DNA of 64,000 nucleotides from Hemileia vastatrix (GCA_030280995.1 JASXTE010000012.1:10148001-10212000); one strand, 5' to 3'; shown: positions 1 to 11,600, numbered from the stretch's first letter. Made by a program: numbers and translations. The notes: a model not told the origin generated them from the letters alone.

Positions 1-525
1 CACCAAAAAAAAATTATAAATGATAAATGTTCAGAATTAGTAATTTGTTATATTTCAAGCACCTTAAGAAATAGTGAATTGAAATATGGTGCCGCCCAAT
101 TGGAGTGTTTAGAAGCTGTATGGGCCCTAGAAAAACTTAATTACTACCTGGATGACCAGAAATTCTAATTGGTTACTGACTGTAGTGCAGTGAATTCCTT
201 CTTAAACTTTAAAACACCAAAGAGATATATTTTTAGGTGGCAACTAGCTTTTCAGCAGTATAGGGGTAGAATGACATTTATTCATAGAGCTGGTAATGTT
301 CACTCTAATGTGGATATGTTGTCAAGATTGCCTTTACCAAAAAATGTTTCAAATACTGCCTATGTGCCAGATGATGATACAGTTCATATACATGGTATAT
401 ATATTGCTTATATGGAAGAAGAATTTTTGCAATTAATCCTGGACTCATATGAGAAGGATTCTAATCTTAAAAATATAGTTACAATCTTGAATGATTCTAA
501 GAAAGCTTCAATCAAGCATTGGTAA
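1..525 (+). pseudogene. Element A RNase H domain and connection to integrase
   Basis: The translation shows the end of reverse transcriptase-RNase H: YGAAQLECLEAVWALEKL, a stop near 166, then LVTDCSAV, RWQLAFQQYRG and a terminal DMLSRLPLP. These are the RNase H strands and the DGLSR-type end typical of fungal Ty3/Gypsy pol. The role was degradation of the RNA strand during reverse transcription. An open stretch of 118 codons (169-525) survives, followed by stops. The family assignment is firm; the gene is nonfunctional. Confidence 0.8.
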
Positions 526-599
526 AAATTCTCCCCTCAAAGTATCAAAATGCTTTGAATGAAGGAAAATTCTCTATTGAGGATAGATATATTAATTAC

Positions 600-1310
600 A
601 GGAGAAAACTTAATAATGTCCATGTAATTCCTCCTTCAATGAAAGAAAATATCTTGAAATTTTTCATGATGACATATTAGCTGGTAATTTTAATCTGGAA
701 AAACCCATTATCAGGATTAAAATCACTTCATGGTGGGCTAATATCTCTGAGGACACCAAATTATATGTTGAGTCCTGTGATTCTTGCCAAAAATCTAAAT
801 GATTAACAGGTAAAAGGGCAGGATTGATGCAAAATATTGAAGCACCTGATGCTCCTGGAAGATCATTAATATGGATTTTATCACTGATCTTCCTGTGGCA
901 GGGAAAGACAGTTATAATTCTTGTTGGGTAATAGTGTATAGATTCACCAAAATGTGTAAATTTATTCCCACCCATAAAGTTTTCTGAACCAAAGATTTAG
1001 CTTTCTTATGGTGATCACATATGTTTAATATTGTTGTATTTTCCAAATCCATAATCTCTGACAGAGACCCTAAATTTACCTCTGAATTTTGGATGTCATT
1101 GATGGATATACGTGGCTGTGAGTTGAAATTATCTACAGCTCACCATCCCCAAAATGATGGTTTAGCTGAGAGAGTGAATTAAACTCTGGAAGATATGATT
1201 AGAAGGTATTTTTCTTTGAATTAGAATATAAAGAAAATGAAAGATTTACTCATTACTGGGCTACTTTATTACCAGGTTCTGAATCTCCTTATAATAGCAC
1301 TGTTCACTGT
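600..1310 (+). pseudogene. Element A integrase core, fragmented
   Basis: Pieces in several frames match the integrase zinc-binding and catalytic core: DSCQKSK near 780, DFITDLP near 875, ISDRDPKFTSEFW near 1050 and AHHPQNDGLAERVN near 1140. They supply the expected D, D and E positions of a DDE integrase. Stops and frame changes occur throughout, so no intact reading frame remains. It lies between the RNase H remnant and the chromodomain of the same element. Confidence 0.75.
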
Positions 1311-1317
1311 CACTTAG

Positions 1318-1912
1318 ATGAAGCCTTTTGAGCTCTGGCTAGGTTATGTCCCAAATACTCCTGCTCAAATTCTTAATAATATATTACCGAATCTGGAACT
1401 ACATCCTGGTGTAAAATATTTTATGCAAATGCAACAGCTATGTAAAAAACATGCTCAAAGTTGTATTGGTAGGGCATTCGAATATGAGAAAAAAAATATG
1501 GGATAAATCCCATAAAGATTACACATTTACAAAAGGTGATAAAGTACTGATATCTACATTCCAATTCAATTTACAGTGTAATAAAAAATTAAAAGATCCA
1601 TTTGTAGGTTTATTTATTTTTAAAAGAATGGTTGGTGATAATTCAGTAGAAGAAGAACTGTATTCACCATATGTTGGAAAAACATTCTGTTTTTCCCATT
1701 TCCCTCCTAAATCCTTATACTTCCAACAGTGACTTTTTTCCTAAAAGGAAAGGGAGACCTAAGAAAAATTGTCAAGAAGTCATATAAACTGCAGAAATTG
1801 ATAATATTTTCAATGATAGAACTATCACTGCTGAAAAGGGTACTGAATATTTGTTGAGATATAAGAATAAAACATATGAGAATGATTCATGGATACCTGA
1901 AAAAGAAATTTC
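1318..1912 (+). pseudogene. Element A integrase C-terminus and start of chromodomain
   Basis: Two overlapping frames (1318-1506, 1451-1732) give the post-core integrase region, with KSHKDYTFTKGDKVLIST and KLKDPFVGLF. A third (from about 1830) gives a chromodomain start: EYLLRYKNK, then NDSWIPEKEIS at the B junction. Chromodomains in this group direct integration toward particular chromatin. The domain is cut by element B and finishes at 10354-10425. Confidence 0.75.
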
Positions 1913-2688
1913 TGTCACCGGACGACCTACGCACAAGGTCGAGGATGTTCCTGAAAGTGAGATGAGAGATTTAGAAACTTCTTTGAAGCACAGAGGAATG
2001 ATTCAAGGAAGTGGTTCGAAGGTCACTCGAAGTAAGAGCTACAGGTTCGAGGTTCGTTTGAGAAGAATTATAAAATAGTTTCATAGGTAATAGGAATTCT
2101 TAAGATCTCACGAAGGGTTGGAAATTCAATAATCAAATATTTAGGATTTAGAAATGAATATTGAGAAAATAAAAGAAAGATACAATAACAATGATTTAAC
2201 TTTAAAGATTTACCACTATTAATGTAAATACGATTTATAATTTAATTCTAAGGAATATCGAACCAAATACCCAACCCCTTTTATATCCTTTGTTCCTCCT
2301 TGCATTGACCTCCCTTCCATCGCACCATTCCCATTCCATTGACCATTACTAACATACACTTAGACTCTCTTCACTAAATATCCGTCCATGCTCAATTTAC
2401 CCCTGTTTAATTAATTAACAAAACTTTAATGAAAAAAAACTACTACTGTACTATTTCGTTGAACCTAGCGCTGTGCATCGTTTATTGAAAAGGAGACTAA
2501 GGCACCCTATTGGGAGATTGACTAATTTAGATTTAGAGTTTAGGCTAGCGCAGTTAAATAGTAAGTACACAAAGGAAAATCGCAGTTGCTATGGAGAATT
2601 GCTTTCTGCGCTTCGAGTATAGATTTAGGACTGGATATTACTGATTTAATGATCTGCTTTTGCCTCGAGTGTCACGTGGCGCGTGACA
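1913..2688 (-). repeat. Element B 3' LTR
   Basis: 776 bp matching 9579-10353 with scattered substitutions. Termini TGTCAC and GTGACA form a short inverted repeat. The preceding five bases, ATTTC, match those after the other LTR. Its inner edge abuts the opposite-strand gene that starts near 2850, so this LTR could also supply that gene's promoter; that is inference. Confidence 0.92.
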
Positions 2689-2849
2689 GATGCCCGGGTA
2701 TAAGAATTGCGAACTCCGTTGAGCTTGAGCCATCTTCCCACACTAGTTTCCCTTCTTCTATAAATTTTTCCTCACTTATTAATTTCTCTTTTTATAATGA
2801 ACTGCCCTCCTCCACACCTACGCCTCCACACCCTAAAGCGGATGGGGGA

Positions 2850-3747
2850 ATGATTACGCGACAATTTTCACAAACTTTCACGGCTTGTGAAAGCATGGAA
2901 TATTTTTGTGTCGAAAGTACGGCGACTCGAGGCCCTCGCCAGAAATGTGAGTTTTGCCGTTGGCGATGAGTGGCGTGCAATGCGTTGACAAAGAACGCAG
3001 AGATCGAACAACGGTTCACCAAGATCAAGTTTTGGGTAATCCCTAAAACAAAAGAGGTGGTCAAAGACATTTGGGATGTCTTGATTGAAGATGAAAAATC
3101 GGTGGGGGAAAATGATAAGGAGCTAAATAACGAGATCACGACCTGGGTAACCCAGGCCACGAGTTTGAAGCGAGGTGTCGAGGAAGAGGTCGACGAGTTG
3201 GTGGAGGAAGATGAAGATGAAGTCCCTGTTCCAGGGCGGGCACCCAAGAAACAACTGGTGGTCATAGAAGACGACGAGGAGGAAAGAGAGGCAGAGGTCA
3301 AGGTGGCGCCAAGGTTATTCTTAGAGCCTGACCCCATCTTCGAGGTAAGTTTTCAATTGTTATTTTTTAAGGATGAAGTTACTGATGAGTTTTGTTTAGA
3401 CATCAAATACCCTTGAAGACCCGATTGGGGAGCCTGCGCCGGTTTTACCAACTGAGGCAAACCCTCCGGTCACGGATGTAGTTGAAGAACCTGAAGACAC
3501 ACTGGACCAGGTGTGGTCGAAGAAACCTTGTCAAGGTCTACGAGTAAGGTTTGCGGAAGAGTTATGTGGGGAGGTCGACACAATTATTGACGCTTCTTCC
3601 TTCGACGTGGCAGAGGAACTCTTGGAGATTGGAGAGGTGGTTCCAGTAGGAGAGGCGGAGGTATTTGAAAAATGCAGGAAGGAGATAAGGGTAGTTTTGG
3701 AGAAAATCAAAAGATTGGTTCAAGAAAAATTAAAAGAAAAAATTTGA
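2850..3747 (+). pseudogene. Opposite-strand gene of element B with Zn2Cys6-like motif
   Basis: Runs opposite to B's gag-pol, between the 3' LTR and the chromodomain. From the ATG at 2850 the frame shows F10-x2-C13-x6-C20-x12-C33-x2-C36-x6-C43. This is the spacing of a fungal Zn(II)2Cys6 binuclear cluster, with the first Cys replaced by Phe and one TGA (2967-2969) inside the last loop. The frame continues into a very acidic segment (Glu/Asp runs near 3180-3230). A GT-AG intron of 55 bp (3345-3399, phase 0) joins exon 2 (3400-3747), which ends in a Lys/Glu-rich helix-like tail. The in-frame intron and the shared layout with elements Z and X argue for a real gene. DNA or RNA binding is possible; the function is unknown. 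An upstream in-frame ATG at 2586 lies within the LTR. Confidence 0.6.
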
Positions 3748-4685
3748 AATGAAAAGGAGATGTAAAGAAGTAGAAAAGTTTGTATTTTAGTTTTATTTTA
3801 TTTTATTTTATTTTATTTATTTATTTATTTTTATATATTGTAGGTGAATATTATTGATTTTATAAGATTTGGGAGAGAGAGAAAAAAGGAAAAAAGAAAA
3901 AAGAAGTTTTAAATAAAAATTTTAGAATTTGAAAGAAGAAATTTAAAGAAAGAAAAAAGTTGTTTAATTTGAAGGAAGTTTTAAGGTATTAGAAGGAAAA
4001 TTTTATGTAAGAGAAGAGAGAGAAAAAGAAACGGTTGGTGATTGAGGTGAGTTTGTTAAATTGAGAATTTAATGATTTTTTTTTTTTTTTTTTTTTTTTT
4101 TCTAGAAAATTTTAGTTGAAAAGAGAGGAAGAAGAAAAAAAAAAAAAACAGAATTTAGAATTTAAAGAGAATTTGAAAAGAAGAATTATTTGTTTGAAGA
4201 ATTATTATAGGGAGATTTAGAGGTTGAAGTTAAGTTCGAGGAAGTGGTCGTGCCGTACATGATTTGATGGTTTGAAGAAAAGAAAAATATTTAAAGAGAG
4301 AAGAAAATTTTTAAAGTGAATTTTAAATTTAAGAAAAGAATGTATTTTTAGAGAATTGAAAAGAGAAAAGAAAGAAAATATTTAGAGAGATTTAAGAGTT
4401 TTTTTTTTATTTTATTTTATTATTTATGTTTATTTTATTTTATTATTTTTTTATTTTATTGTTTATGTTTATTCCATTTATTTTATTTTATTTTTATTTA
4501 ATTTTACTTTTGATTTTACTTTTAGTTGGTTTTTAGAGAAAATTTATATAGAAGTAGAAGAAAGAAAAAGAAGAGAGAGAAAAGAAAAAAAACAAGGCTA
4601 AGAAATTTAAGAGGTGTTTAGATTTTAAAGAAAGAAAGAAAAAGAAAAGAAAATTTAAATAAAAGAAATTTTAAGGTTTTGGTTT
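3748..4685. repeat. Strand-biased purine-rich spacer of element B
   Basis: About 940 bp of simple sequence. The plus strand is almost all A and G (GAAAAGAAAAAAGAAG-type runs) interspersed with TTTTATTTTATTT runs and a T tract near 4078-4101. It lies between the chromodomain and the opposite-strand gene. No coding frame is convincing. Confidence 0.7.
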
Positions 4686-4689
4686 TAAA

Positions 4690-5928
4690 GGATATTTCAA
4701 ATGAAAAGATTTTAGGAGTTCAGGGGCGTTAGAAACATTGATGGCTGGTTCCCAGGATGTTTTGTCTGAGTCATTGAGGAAGCCTTCCCATTCCACGAGG
4801 TATTGAAGTTTCCCCTTGCGTATTCTTGAATCAAGGATACGACTTACTTCTCACTCTAGATGATCTTCTATTTCGACCGGTTCCGGAGGGGGTTGGTTCT
4901 TGCCCGGGTATATTTCTCTAGCCAGTTCCAGGAGAGATACATGGAAAACAGGGTGAATCGCCTGCCATTTAGGAGGTAACTTGAGTCGAAATGCAGTTTT
5001 AGAGACTTCAGAGTCGATTTTGAATGGTCCCAAGCGCTTTTCAGCCAGTTTCTTTGATGGTTGTGTTGTTCGAATGTTTCGTGCATCGAGCCATACTTTG
5101 TCGCCTGGTTTAAAGGAAGGAGCAGATTGTCGATGTTTGTTGGCCTGTTCCTTGTATCTTCGAATCGCTGATTCCAAATTTTTTTTAAGTTCTTCTTGAA
5201 GTCGTGATATAGTTCGAAGATAATGTTCCGCAGGATGATTGGTTCCTACATGGATTGAGTTGAATCAAGGATGTCGTCCATAAATGGTTTCGAAGGGAGA
5301 TTGTCGTGTCAAAGAATGAGTCGAGTTATTATAAGCAAATTCGGCCAATGGTAACCATGTGGTCCAATCGTCTTGTTGGTAACTGACATACATTCAAAGA
5401 TATTGTTCAAGGATTTGGTTAACTCTTTCTGTTTGACCATTGGTTTCAGGGTGATAGGCCGTGGAGAGGTTCCTCGTAATATTGAGTTGTCGACACAGTT
5501 GGGTCCAGAATGTGGATACAAACAATGAGACTCTATCTGAAATAATATCATTTTGTAAGCCGTGTTTGGAAAATACATATTCTAGAAACAATTTTGACAA
5601 ATCTTCTTCTGTAGCAGTAGTAGTGGTTTTAATGAAAATAGACATTTTTGAAAATCTATCTACTATTACTAATATAGCATCAAAATCATTAGAAATAGGA
5701 ATTTGAGAAATGAAATCCATCAATAAAGATTCCCAAGGTTTAGAGGGAATAGGAAGTGGTTTAAGCAACCCATGCTTCCGGTGACGGGGAGCCTTATTCC
5801 TATTACATTCGTAACAAGCTTTTATATAGGCCTTGATTTTCCTGGTCATACCTGGCCAGAAGAAATCCCTTGCTATTAACTGGTAGGTTTTATCAAGCCC
5901 AAAATGACCAGCTAATGGAGAATCATGT
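4690..5928 (-). pseudogene. Element B integrase and chromodomain
   Basis: A DDE integrase: a Cys pair (ACYECNRNKAPRH) of the zinc-binding region, then MDFISQIP (first Asp), DIISDRVSLF (second Asp) and ETNGQTERVNQ (catalytic Glu), all at about 5394-5849. After stops near 5391 and 5180-5310 the same frame gives the C-terminal SH3-like region (GDKVWLDARNI, RLGPFKI, HPVFHVSLLE; 4851-5177). A chromodomain follows (EVSRILDSRIRKGKLQYL, VEWEGFLNDSDKTSWEPA; about 4690-4850). It catalyses cDNA insertion; the chromodomain is expected to bias target choice. Stops make it inactive. Confidence 0.85.
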
Positions 5929-7430
5929 CAACTGTTGAAAATCCATAATTTTATCTCATTGTTGTCGTGTATGACTACTCTACCTTCGAAGACTAATAGA
6001 CCTGATTCAATACTAAATCTTTTGGCCCCTTGCTTCGAGAGTATTTTGTCTTTTAACCCTAAACAATATTCGTCCTTCGACTGAGCTTCGAGGATTTTGG
6101 ATAGTGGATTTTGAAAAGGTTGAATTGTCATCAAATTAAGTTGATGAGTTGTTAACATTGATTCATTGAAGATTTATTGCACATTTGCTGGGTTCTTGTC
6201 AGCAAATGCGTCCCCCCGCTGTGGGTAAACGTCGTCCCGAAGTGACAAGATATCTGGGACAATGCAGTTTTTTCCTGGGCGATAGGAAATAGAGAAAGAA
6301 AATTCAGACAAAAATTCAGCCCACCTGGCTTGACGCATGGTTAACACTTTAGAAGACATGAAGTATTTCAAAGTATTATGATCTGTTAAGATTTGAAAAG
6401 GACTATCTAGGCTGAGAAGAAAAGAACACCATTTTTTAAGACAATGGATAATAGCTAAAAGCTCTTTGTCATGAATTTCATAATTTAATTCTGCGGCTAT
6501 GAGTTTGCGTGACTCAAAAGCAACAGGATGAAACAAATTTGTTTCAGGGTTTAATTGGGAGATGACCCCTGCAATAGCATAATTGCTCGCATCTGTCTCA
6601 ACTATTGTCGAGGCAGAAGGATCAAAATATCAAAGAATTGGGGCTGTGGTGAACGCTGTTTTTTGTGCTTCGAATTCCTTTCGTGCTGTAGAAGTAAAAA
6701 CAAAAGGAATTTCTTTTCTAAGAAGAGAAGTAAGATTAAAAATAGTTTTAGAGTAATCTTTAATAAATCTTCTATAGAAGTTTGCAAAAACCAAAAATCC
6801 TTGGAGCAATTTAATGTTTTTGGGCTCAGGCCATTCCAGGATTTTCTGGACTTTTTTCTCATCCATGACTTAACCATCAGTGGACAACTTAAAACCCAAA
6901 ATATCAATTGATTTGAGGTGGAATTCACATTTATTATGCTTGGCGTAGAGACCATGATCTCGAAGACGATTTAGTACCTGTCGAACATGATGAATATGTT
7001 CATCTAGTGTTTTCGAGAATATTAAAATATCATCTAAATAGACGACTACAAATTGTTCAACAACATCTTGAAAGATATCATTAACAAAAGTTTGAAAAGT
7101 TGAAGGTGCGTTACATAATCCAAAAGGCATAACTAAATATTCAAAACTACCAAATCTAGTGCGCATTGCAGTCAGTGGTTCATGACCTTCTGCAATGCGA
7201 ATTAGATTGTAAGCGCCTCTAAGATCAATTTTAGAAAAGAAATTAGCACCATTGAAAAGGGTAAGAAGTAATGACATAGGAGGAACAGGATATGCATTCT
7301 TCTTTGTGACTGTGTTGAGCTTTCTATAGTCAACACACAACCTAAGACTACCGTCCTTCTTTTTTACAAAGAGGACAGGGGAGCAGGTTGGAGATTTACT
7401 GGCTCTGATGAAACCTTTGGCTACATTCTC
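5929..7430 (-). pseudogene. Element B reverse transcriptase and RNase H
   Basis: RT begins with VDYRKLN near 7335 and contains [22 protein letters not shown] and the catalytic YLDDILIFS (near 7040-7060). The thumb and connection follow at 6602-6866, and RNase H at 6174-6536 (VAFESRKL, YEIHDKELLAI, LTDHNTLKYF, RPGKN). A spacer region follows at 5928-6158. All lie in one frame, interrupted by stops near 7441, 6867, 6600 and 6537. It copies element RNA to DNA. The catalytic residues look intact despite the nonsense mutations. Confidence 0.87.
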
Positions 7431-7442
7431 GGCAATGTAGTC

Positions 7443-8321
7443 TCAAAGAAATTGAGATTCGTCCTTCAATAAAGAATAGACAGGACCTGCCGGAGGTACT
7501 GGGCCTATTAACTCTATTTGATGGTCGTAGGGTCGATGAGGTGATAACTTATTGGCCTTGCAGATTGAGAAAACATTGAGGAAATCGTGGTAGATTTCCG
7601 GTAGAGTTGATTTAATGGCTTCAACGTTGATTTGGTCGTCCTCTTCATCTTCGAGAGAATCTGTCGAGGGGATACCTGTATTGAGAGAGCAGAATTTGAT
7701 TACTTCGAGGCAATTTAAATCCTCTTCGAGTGAAGTCATCGAGCTAGAAGGGTTAGGCAATTGCTCATTTAGAGAAGGATCAGATTCTTGCAAGTCATCT
7801 GGCAGAGACTTGTCCTCTAGCAGGACGTTTTTAGGCGGGTTGTTTAACTCCCTATTGACCTGCATTGAAGAATCAGAAATATACTTAGAGTGTGGGGTGA
7901 TCAATCCCTTAGTCCAATCAATTTAAGGATTCCAATGCATTAAAAAGTCATGGCCAAGAATGGTATCGTCCATCCTTGGGGCGTCCAAGACTGATAATTC
8001 CCACTCGAAGGGGGGAAAGTTTGGAAAGTTGAAAACCCATAAAACTTTCTTACTTACCCAATATTTGGGTTCCTCTGATTCGACCAAATAGATTGGAGTT
8101 CGATCGATATCTATAAATGTTAGTTGAAGCTTCTCGGAAAAAGATAAACTAACAAAAGAAATTGAAGCTCCAGAGTCTACAAGACAACTGAAGGGAATAT
8201 CCTCCTTAAAAAGAATGAATCTCAAGCGGTTTAAGGCAACTCCAGTCCTTAAGACATGGAGGTTCTGTGCACCGGGAGAGATAAGATAGTTTGCTTTGCA
8301 CACAAGTAAACTATCTACTAG
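7443..8321 (-). pseudogene. Element B protease and linker
   Basis: The pol frame opens at 8321 directly after the frameshift site. A retropepsin motif, CLVDSGASISFVS, lies near 8150-8195, followed by LGHDFL-type flap sequence. A stop near 7920 separates a 153-codon linker (7443-7904), rich in Ser, Asp and Glu, that leads to the RT. Aspartic protease of Ty3/Gypsy type; it would process gag-pol. Confidence 0.75.
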
Positions 8322-9505
8322 TTTTTTGACTTCGAACTAGTACCTTCTCTTTCCTTCAACTTTACACAGTCTTCCAACTTGTGCTTACCCCCACAATACA
8401 TACATAACCCATTATCTGCTCGTCTCTTCCTCTCAGCTTCTTTAAGTTCCCCTTTAGGATCCAGTACTTTGCTGATATCGCCTGGGGTTGAGCCTTTTGG
8501 TCGAGGTTTATCCTTTCCCTTATTGGGTTTGGATTGAGTCGAGGAGGATTGATTTGGTTGTGGGTGTGAAGAAGGTCCCGTTTTAAAATTTAGGCCTTGA
8601 GATTTGTTGGAATATCAACAATGTTGAAGTCATCCTTGATAAACGCCGTCAAGTTTGAGGGTTCGATTCATTAAATCGGTTAAAGTAGTCATCTTCTGAC
8701 CGTGAAGATTTAATTGATCCAGAATCCTCGAAGGGAGTCCTTTCTTGAAATGATAATTAAGGGCAACATCATTCCAACCTACTCGAGTTTGAAGTGCTCT
8801 GAAGTTCAAGATATATTCAGAGGCTTTACCATTATTGCTCATGCGAAGAAAATCATGTTCAATTTCTGCGTTGTCCGTTTCATTAGGGTCCCCAAATAAC
8901 GTAAAAAGTTGGTCTTCCAACTTTTCCCAATTATTGATAAGTAAGTGGGTTTCTGTCAAAGAGAGCATGAGCAGATAAGGTTTAAACCATCTTGCTACTT
9001 TCCCTGCTAGGAATGAAGAAGCGTAAACAACCTTTGATCGGTCGCTGTTAAAGGTTTGAGGGTCATTATGGAACAGTAGCTTGCAGGTTTGCAAGAAGGG
9101 TTGCAATCTGTCAGGGTGATATCCGTCAAATTTATCAGGAGATTTCATAGAAGGAGTTTTGAACTTAGATCCCTCTGAAGACGTTGGATTTGAAAGGGTT
9201 TTCATGAAAAGTCTCATGAAATCTTCCAGAGAGTTTGATGGTCCAGGTTCTGAGGATTGACCAGAAGGGTGATTGGCTGGGGCCAATGGTGCCTCGTGCA
9301 TTGTATCCTCTCCTTCTTCTTCATTGCTAGAATCCTCAAAATCTTGTGGGATGTCTTCTACAGATTGAACTGAATGTTGCCGTTCCCTAAGGTCGAGTGG
9401 TCCCAAAGAGTGAGTGCGGGAAACAGACCTTGTGGCTGTTGGCCTGCCCCTAGCGCAAGCTATAGTAGTAGCGCCCTGAGGAGGAGTGCGTTGAACAGGT
9501 GCCAT
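8318..9505 (-). pseudogene. Element B gag with CCHC knuckle
   Basis: Starts at ATG 9505, 74 bases inside the LTR. It opens with an Arg/Pro/Ser-rich N-terminus and an acidic stretch. A retrotransposon gag (capsid) domain spans about residues 115-285 (PDKFDGYHPDRLQPFL, KVARWFKPYL, NWEKLEDQLFTLFGD). Two TGA stops near 8630 and 8615 precede a zinc knuckle, CMYCGGKHKLEDC (near 8366-8404), in the same frame. The knuckle has three residues, not four, before His. The frame ends at TAG 8318-8320 after the slippery site. Gag forms the virus-like particle and binds RNA. Confidence 0.82.
8321..8327 (-). promoter_or_regulatory. Programmed -1 ribosomal frameshift heptamer between gag and pol
   Basis: On the minus strand the gag frame ends TCA AAA AAC TAG. 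This places a canonical slippery heptamer A-AAA-AAC (X-XXY-YYZ) in the zero frame, immediately before the stop. Slipping back one base enters the frame that encodes protease, RT and integrase. That frame agrees with the phases of the two reading frames (gag starts at positions equal to 1 mod 3, pol 2 mod 3). I did not model a downstream pseudoknot. Confidence 0.7.
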
Positions 9506-9578
9506 TTTAAAACTTTAAAAAACACCTAAAAGGACGTAGTAGTGCAAAGAATGAGAACTACGTAGAATTAAATTATAC

Positions 9579-10353
9579 TGTCACCGGACAACCTACGCAC
9601 AAGGTCGAGGATGTTCCTGAAAGTGAGATGAGAGATTTAGAAACTTCTTCGAAGCACAGAGGAATGATTCAAGGAAGTGGTTCAAAGGTCACTTGAAGTA
9701 AGAGCTTCAGGTTCGAGGTTCGTTCGAGAAGAATTATAAAATAGTTTCAAAGGTAATAGGAATTCTTAAGATCTCACGAAGGGTTGGAAATTCAATAATC
9801 AAATATTTAGGATTTAGAAATGAATATTGAGAAAATAAAAGAAAGATACAATAACAATGATTTAACTTTAAAGATTTACCACTATTAATGTAAATACGAT
9901 TTATAATTTAATTCTAAGGAATATCGAACCAAATACCCAACCCCTTTTATATCCTTTGTTCCTCCTCACATTGACCTCCCTTCCATCGCACCATTCCCAT
10001 TTCATTGACCATTACTAACATACACATAGACCCTCTTCACTAAATATCCGTCCATGCTCAATTTACCCCTGTTTAATTAATTAACAAAACTTTAATGAAA
10101 AAAACTACTACTGTACTATTTCGTTGAACCTAGCGCTGTGCGTCGCTTATTGAAAAGAAGACTAAGGCACCCTATTGGGAGATTGACTAATTTAGATTTA
10201 GAGTTTAGGCTAGCACAGTTAAATAGTAAGTACACAAAGGAAAATCGCAGTTGCTATGGAGAATTGCTTTCTGCGCTTCGAGTATAGATTTAGGACTTGA
10301 TATTATTGATTTAATGAGCTGCTTTTGCCTCGAGTGTCACGTGGCGCGTTACA
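9579..10353 (-). repeat. Element B 5' LTR
   Basis: 775 bp, nearly the same as 1913-2688, with the outer end reading GTTACA instead of GTGACA on the plus strand. Followed at 10354 by the ATTTC duplication. The internal side (9500-9578) holds a short leader before gag. I could not assign a primer-binding site to a tRNA there; self-priming, known for the Tf1/sushi group, is possible. Confidence 0.9.
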
Positions 10354-10425
10354 ATTTCTAACCTTTCCAATCTCTTAAATAAGTATAAAAGAAAAAAACT
10401 TAGCATTATTTTATTGTTTTTTTAA
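10354..10425 (+). pseudogene. Element A chromodomain, C-terminal end
   Basis: When element B is skipped, the frame from 1912 continues here as EKEISNLSNLLNKYKRKK and ends at TAA 10423-10425. This supports both the position of the B insertion and the 5-bp duplication. The sequence then reaches a purine tract (AAGTGAGGGAG) and a TG start at 10436. Confidence 0.75.
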
Positions 10426-10435
10426 AGTGAGGGAG

Positions 10436-11600
10436 TGTTAGCCAGGCTGTACCAGGAGTCCAGTAAAGTGTTATATTATTTTATTTATTTTCAGAATGGG
10501 CAAATTTTTTATTTTATTTATGTAATTAAATTAATATTATATGGATAAATAAAATTACATAACTAAATTCTAATAAATTAAAATATGAGTTATATAAATT
10601 TTATTACTATATAAATTGTAAATACAATGAAATAAATGTATAATACATTATATTCTATAAAATACAAGTGCTTTTTAATGTATTTAATATTTATATATGA
10701 TTAATTAATATAATATTGTATTATAATTACATATTATAATTTCTAAAAATTAATAATTTACTTAGTTATTTAATTATATAATTATATTCTACATATCTTA
10801 TAAATCATAATTATTGGGTGCTTTTTTGACCCTTAATTGTGTCAGAGAACTATTAATTAAGCTAAAACACTTAATCAATAAAACAATATTAAAGTTTCTA
10901 CTTTAAATTAGTTATTACATTAAATTAAATTTTTTTAACTCAAAAAAGTTAGAAAAATAATTTAATCATATTTTATACTAAATTAATTAATTACATTAAA
11001 TTTGTTATTTTTTTTTGACTGAAAATAGCTTAAAACAATCAATTAATCATGTTTTATACTAAATTAATTAATTACATTAAAATTTTGCATAAACAATAGT
11101 ATACTTTTTGTTACATTTAAAAATGACTATTGTTTTAATCTTTGGAGAAACTTGTTTTAAATTAAATTAGTTATTCTCTTTGTGTTTTATACTAATTTAA
11201 TGTCCCCATTAATTTTTTTGCAGCATCTGAACTTTAGTTGGTGAGAAAATGGGCTCTTACTCTTATTTTTAATTACATGTTTCAACTTCAATAGTATTTT
11301 TTCTTATTACATTTTTTTTATTTTTTTATCTTATATTTCAATTGTATATACATTATTTAGGCGCTTCAGAGGGCCCTTTGCCTATATAAGGACATTGGGT
11401 AATTCCCTGAAGCCACATGACTTATTTTACTCATCTTTTACTCTATATTTTATTTTATAAATAAATAAATACTTACAACTATTTTTGCACATAATTATAT
11501 TATTGCAGAATTTACCCATTTAAGAATTATAAGTTTAAAAAATTTAATAGGTCGCATTAAGAGACTCTTTTTAATATAGATTAATTGCGTCATTTAAGCA
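10436..11600 (+). repeat. Probable element A 3' LTR (right end not located)
   Basis: Begins TGTTAGCCAGGCTGTACC right after a polypurine tract, where a 3' LTR is expected. It is very AT-rich. A TATA-like CCTATATAAGG lies at 11391-11401. The 5' partner is outside the window, so the right boundary and length are guesses. Confidence 0.4.

Larger units (their letters stand above)
1..1912 (+). mobile_element. Old Ty3/Gypsy chromovirus A, 5' part of the remnant
   Basis: Decayed pol region of a Tf1/sushi-like chromovirus, read on the plus strand as RNase H, integrase and chromodomain in the usual order. It begins outside the window and is interrupted at 1913 by element B. The sequence resumes at 10354, where the chromodomain frame continues exactly after one copy of the 5-bp duplication. 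Many in-frame stops show it is dead. Confidence 0.85.
1913..10353 (-). mobile_element. Ty3/Gypsy chromovirus B, complete but mutated, minus strand
   Basis: An 8.44-kb LTR retrotransposon. LTRs lie at 9579-10353 (5' in element sense) and 1913-2688 (3'). On the plus strand they begin TGTCACCGGA and end in GTGACA or GTTACA. The 5-bp target duplication ATTTC is present on both sides (1908-1912 and 10354-10358). In element sense the order is gag, -1 frameshift site, protease, RT, RNase H, integrase, chromodomain, a purine/pyrimidine-biased spacer, an opposite-strand gene, LTR. It was inserted into the chromodomain of element A. Confidence 0.92.

Noticed and set aside
2792..3337. 181-codon minus-strand frame with Ser runs
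   Set aside because: Antisense shadow of the acidic Glu/Asp-rich gene at 2850-3747, whose intron and cysteine pattern support the plus strand.
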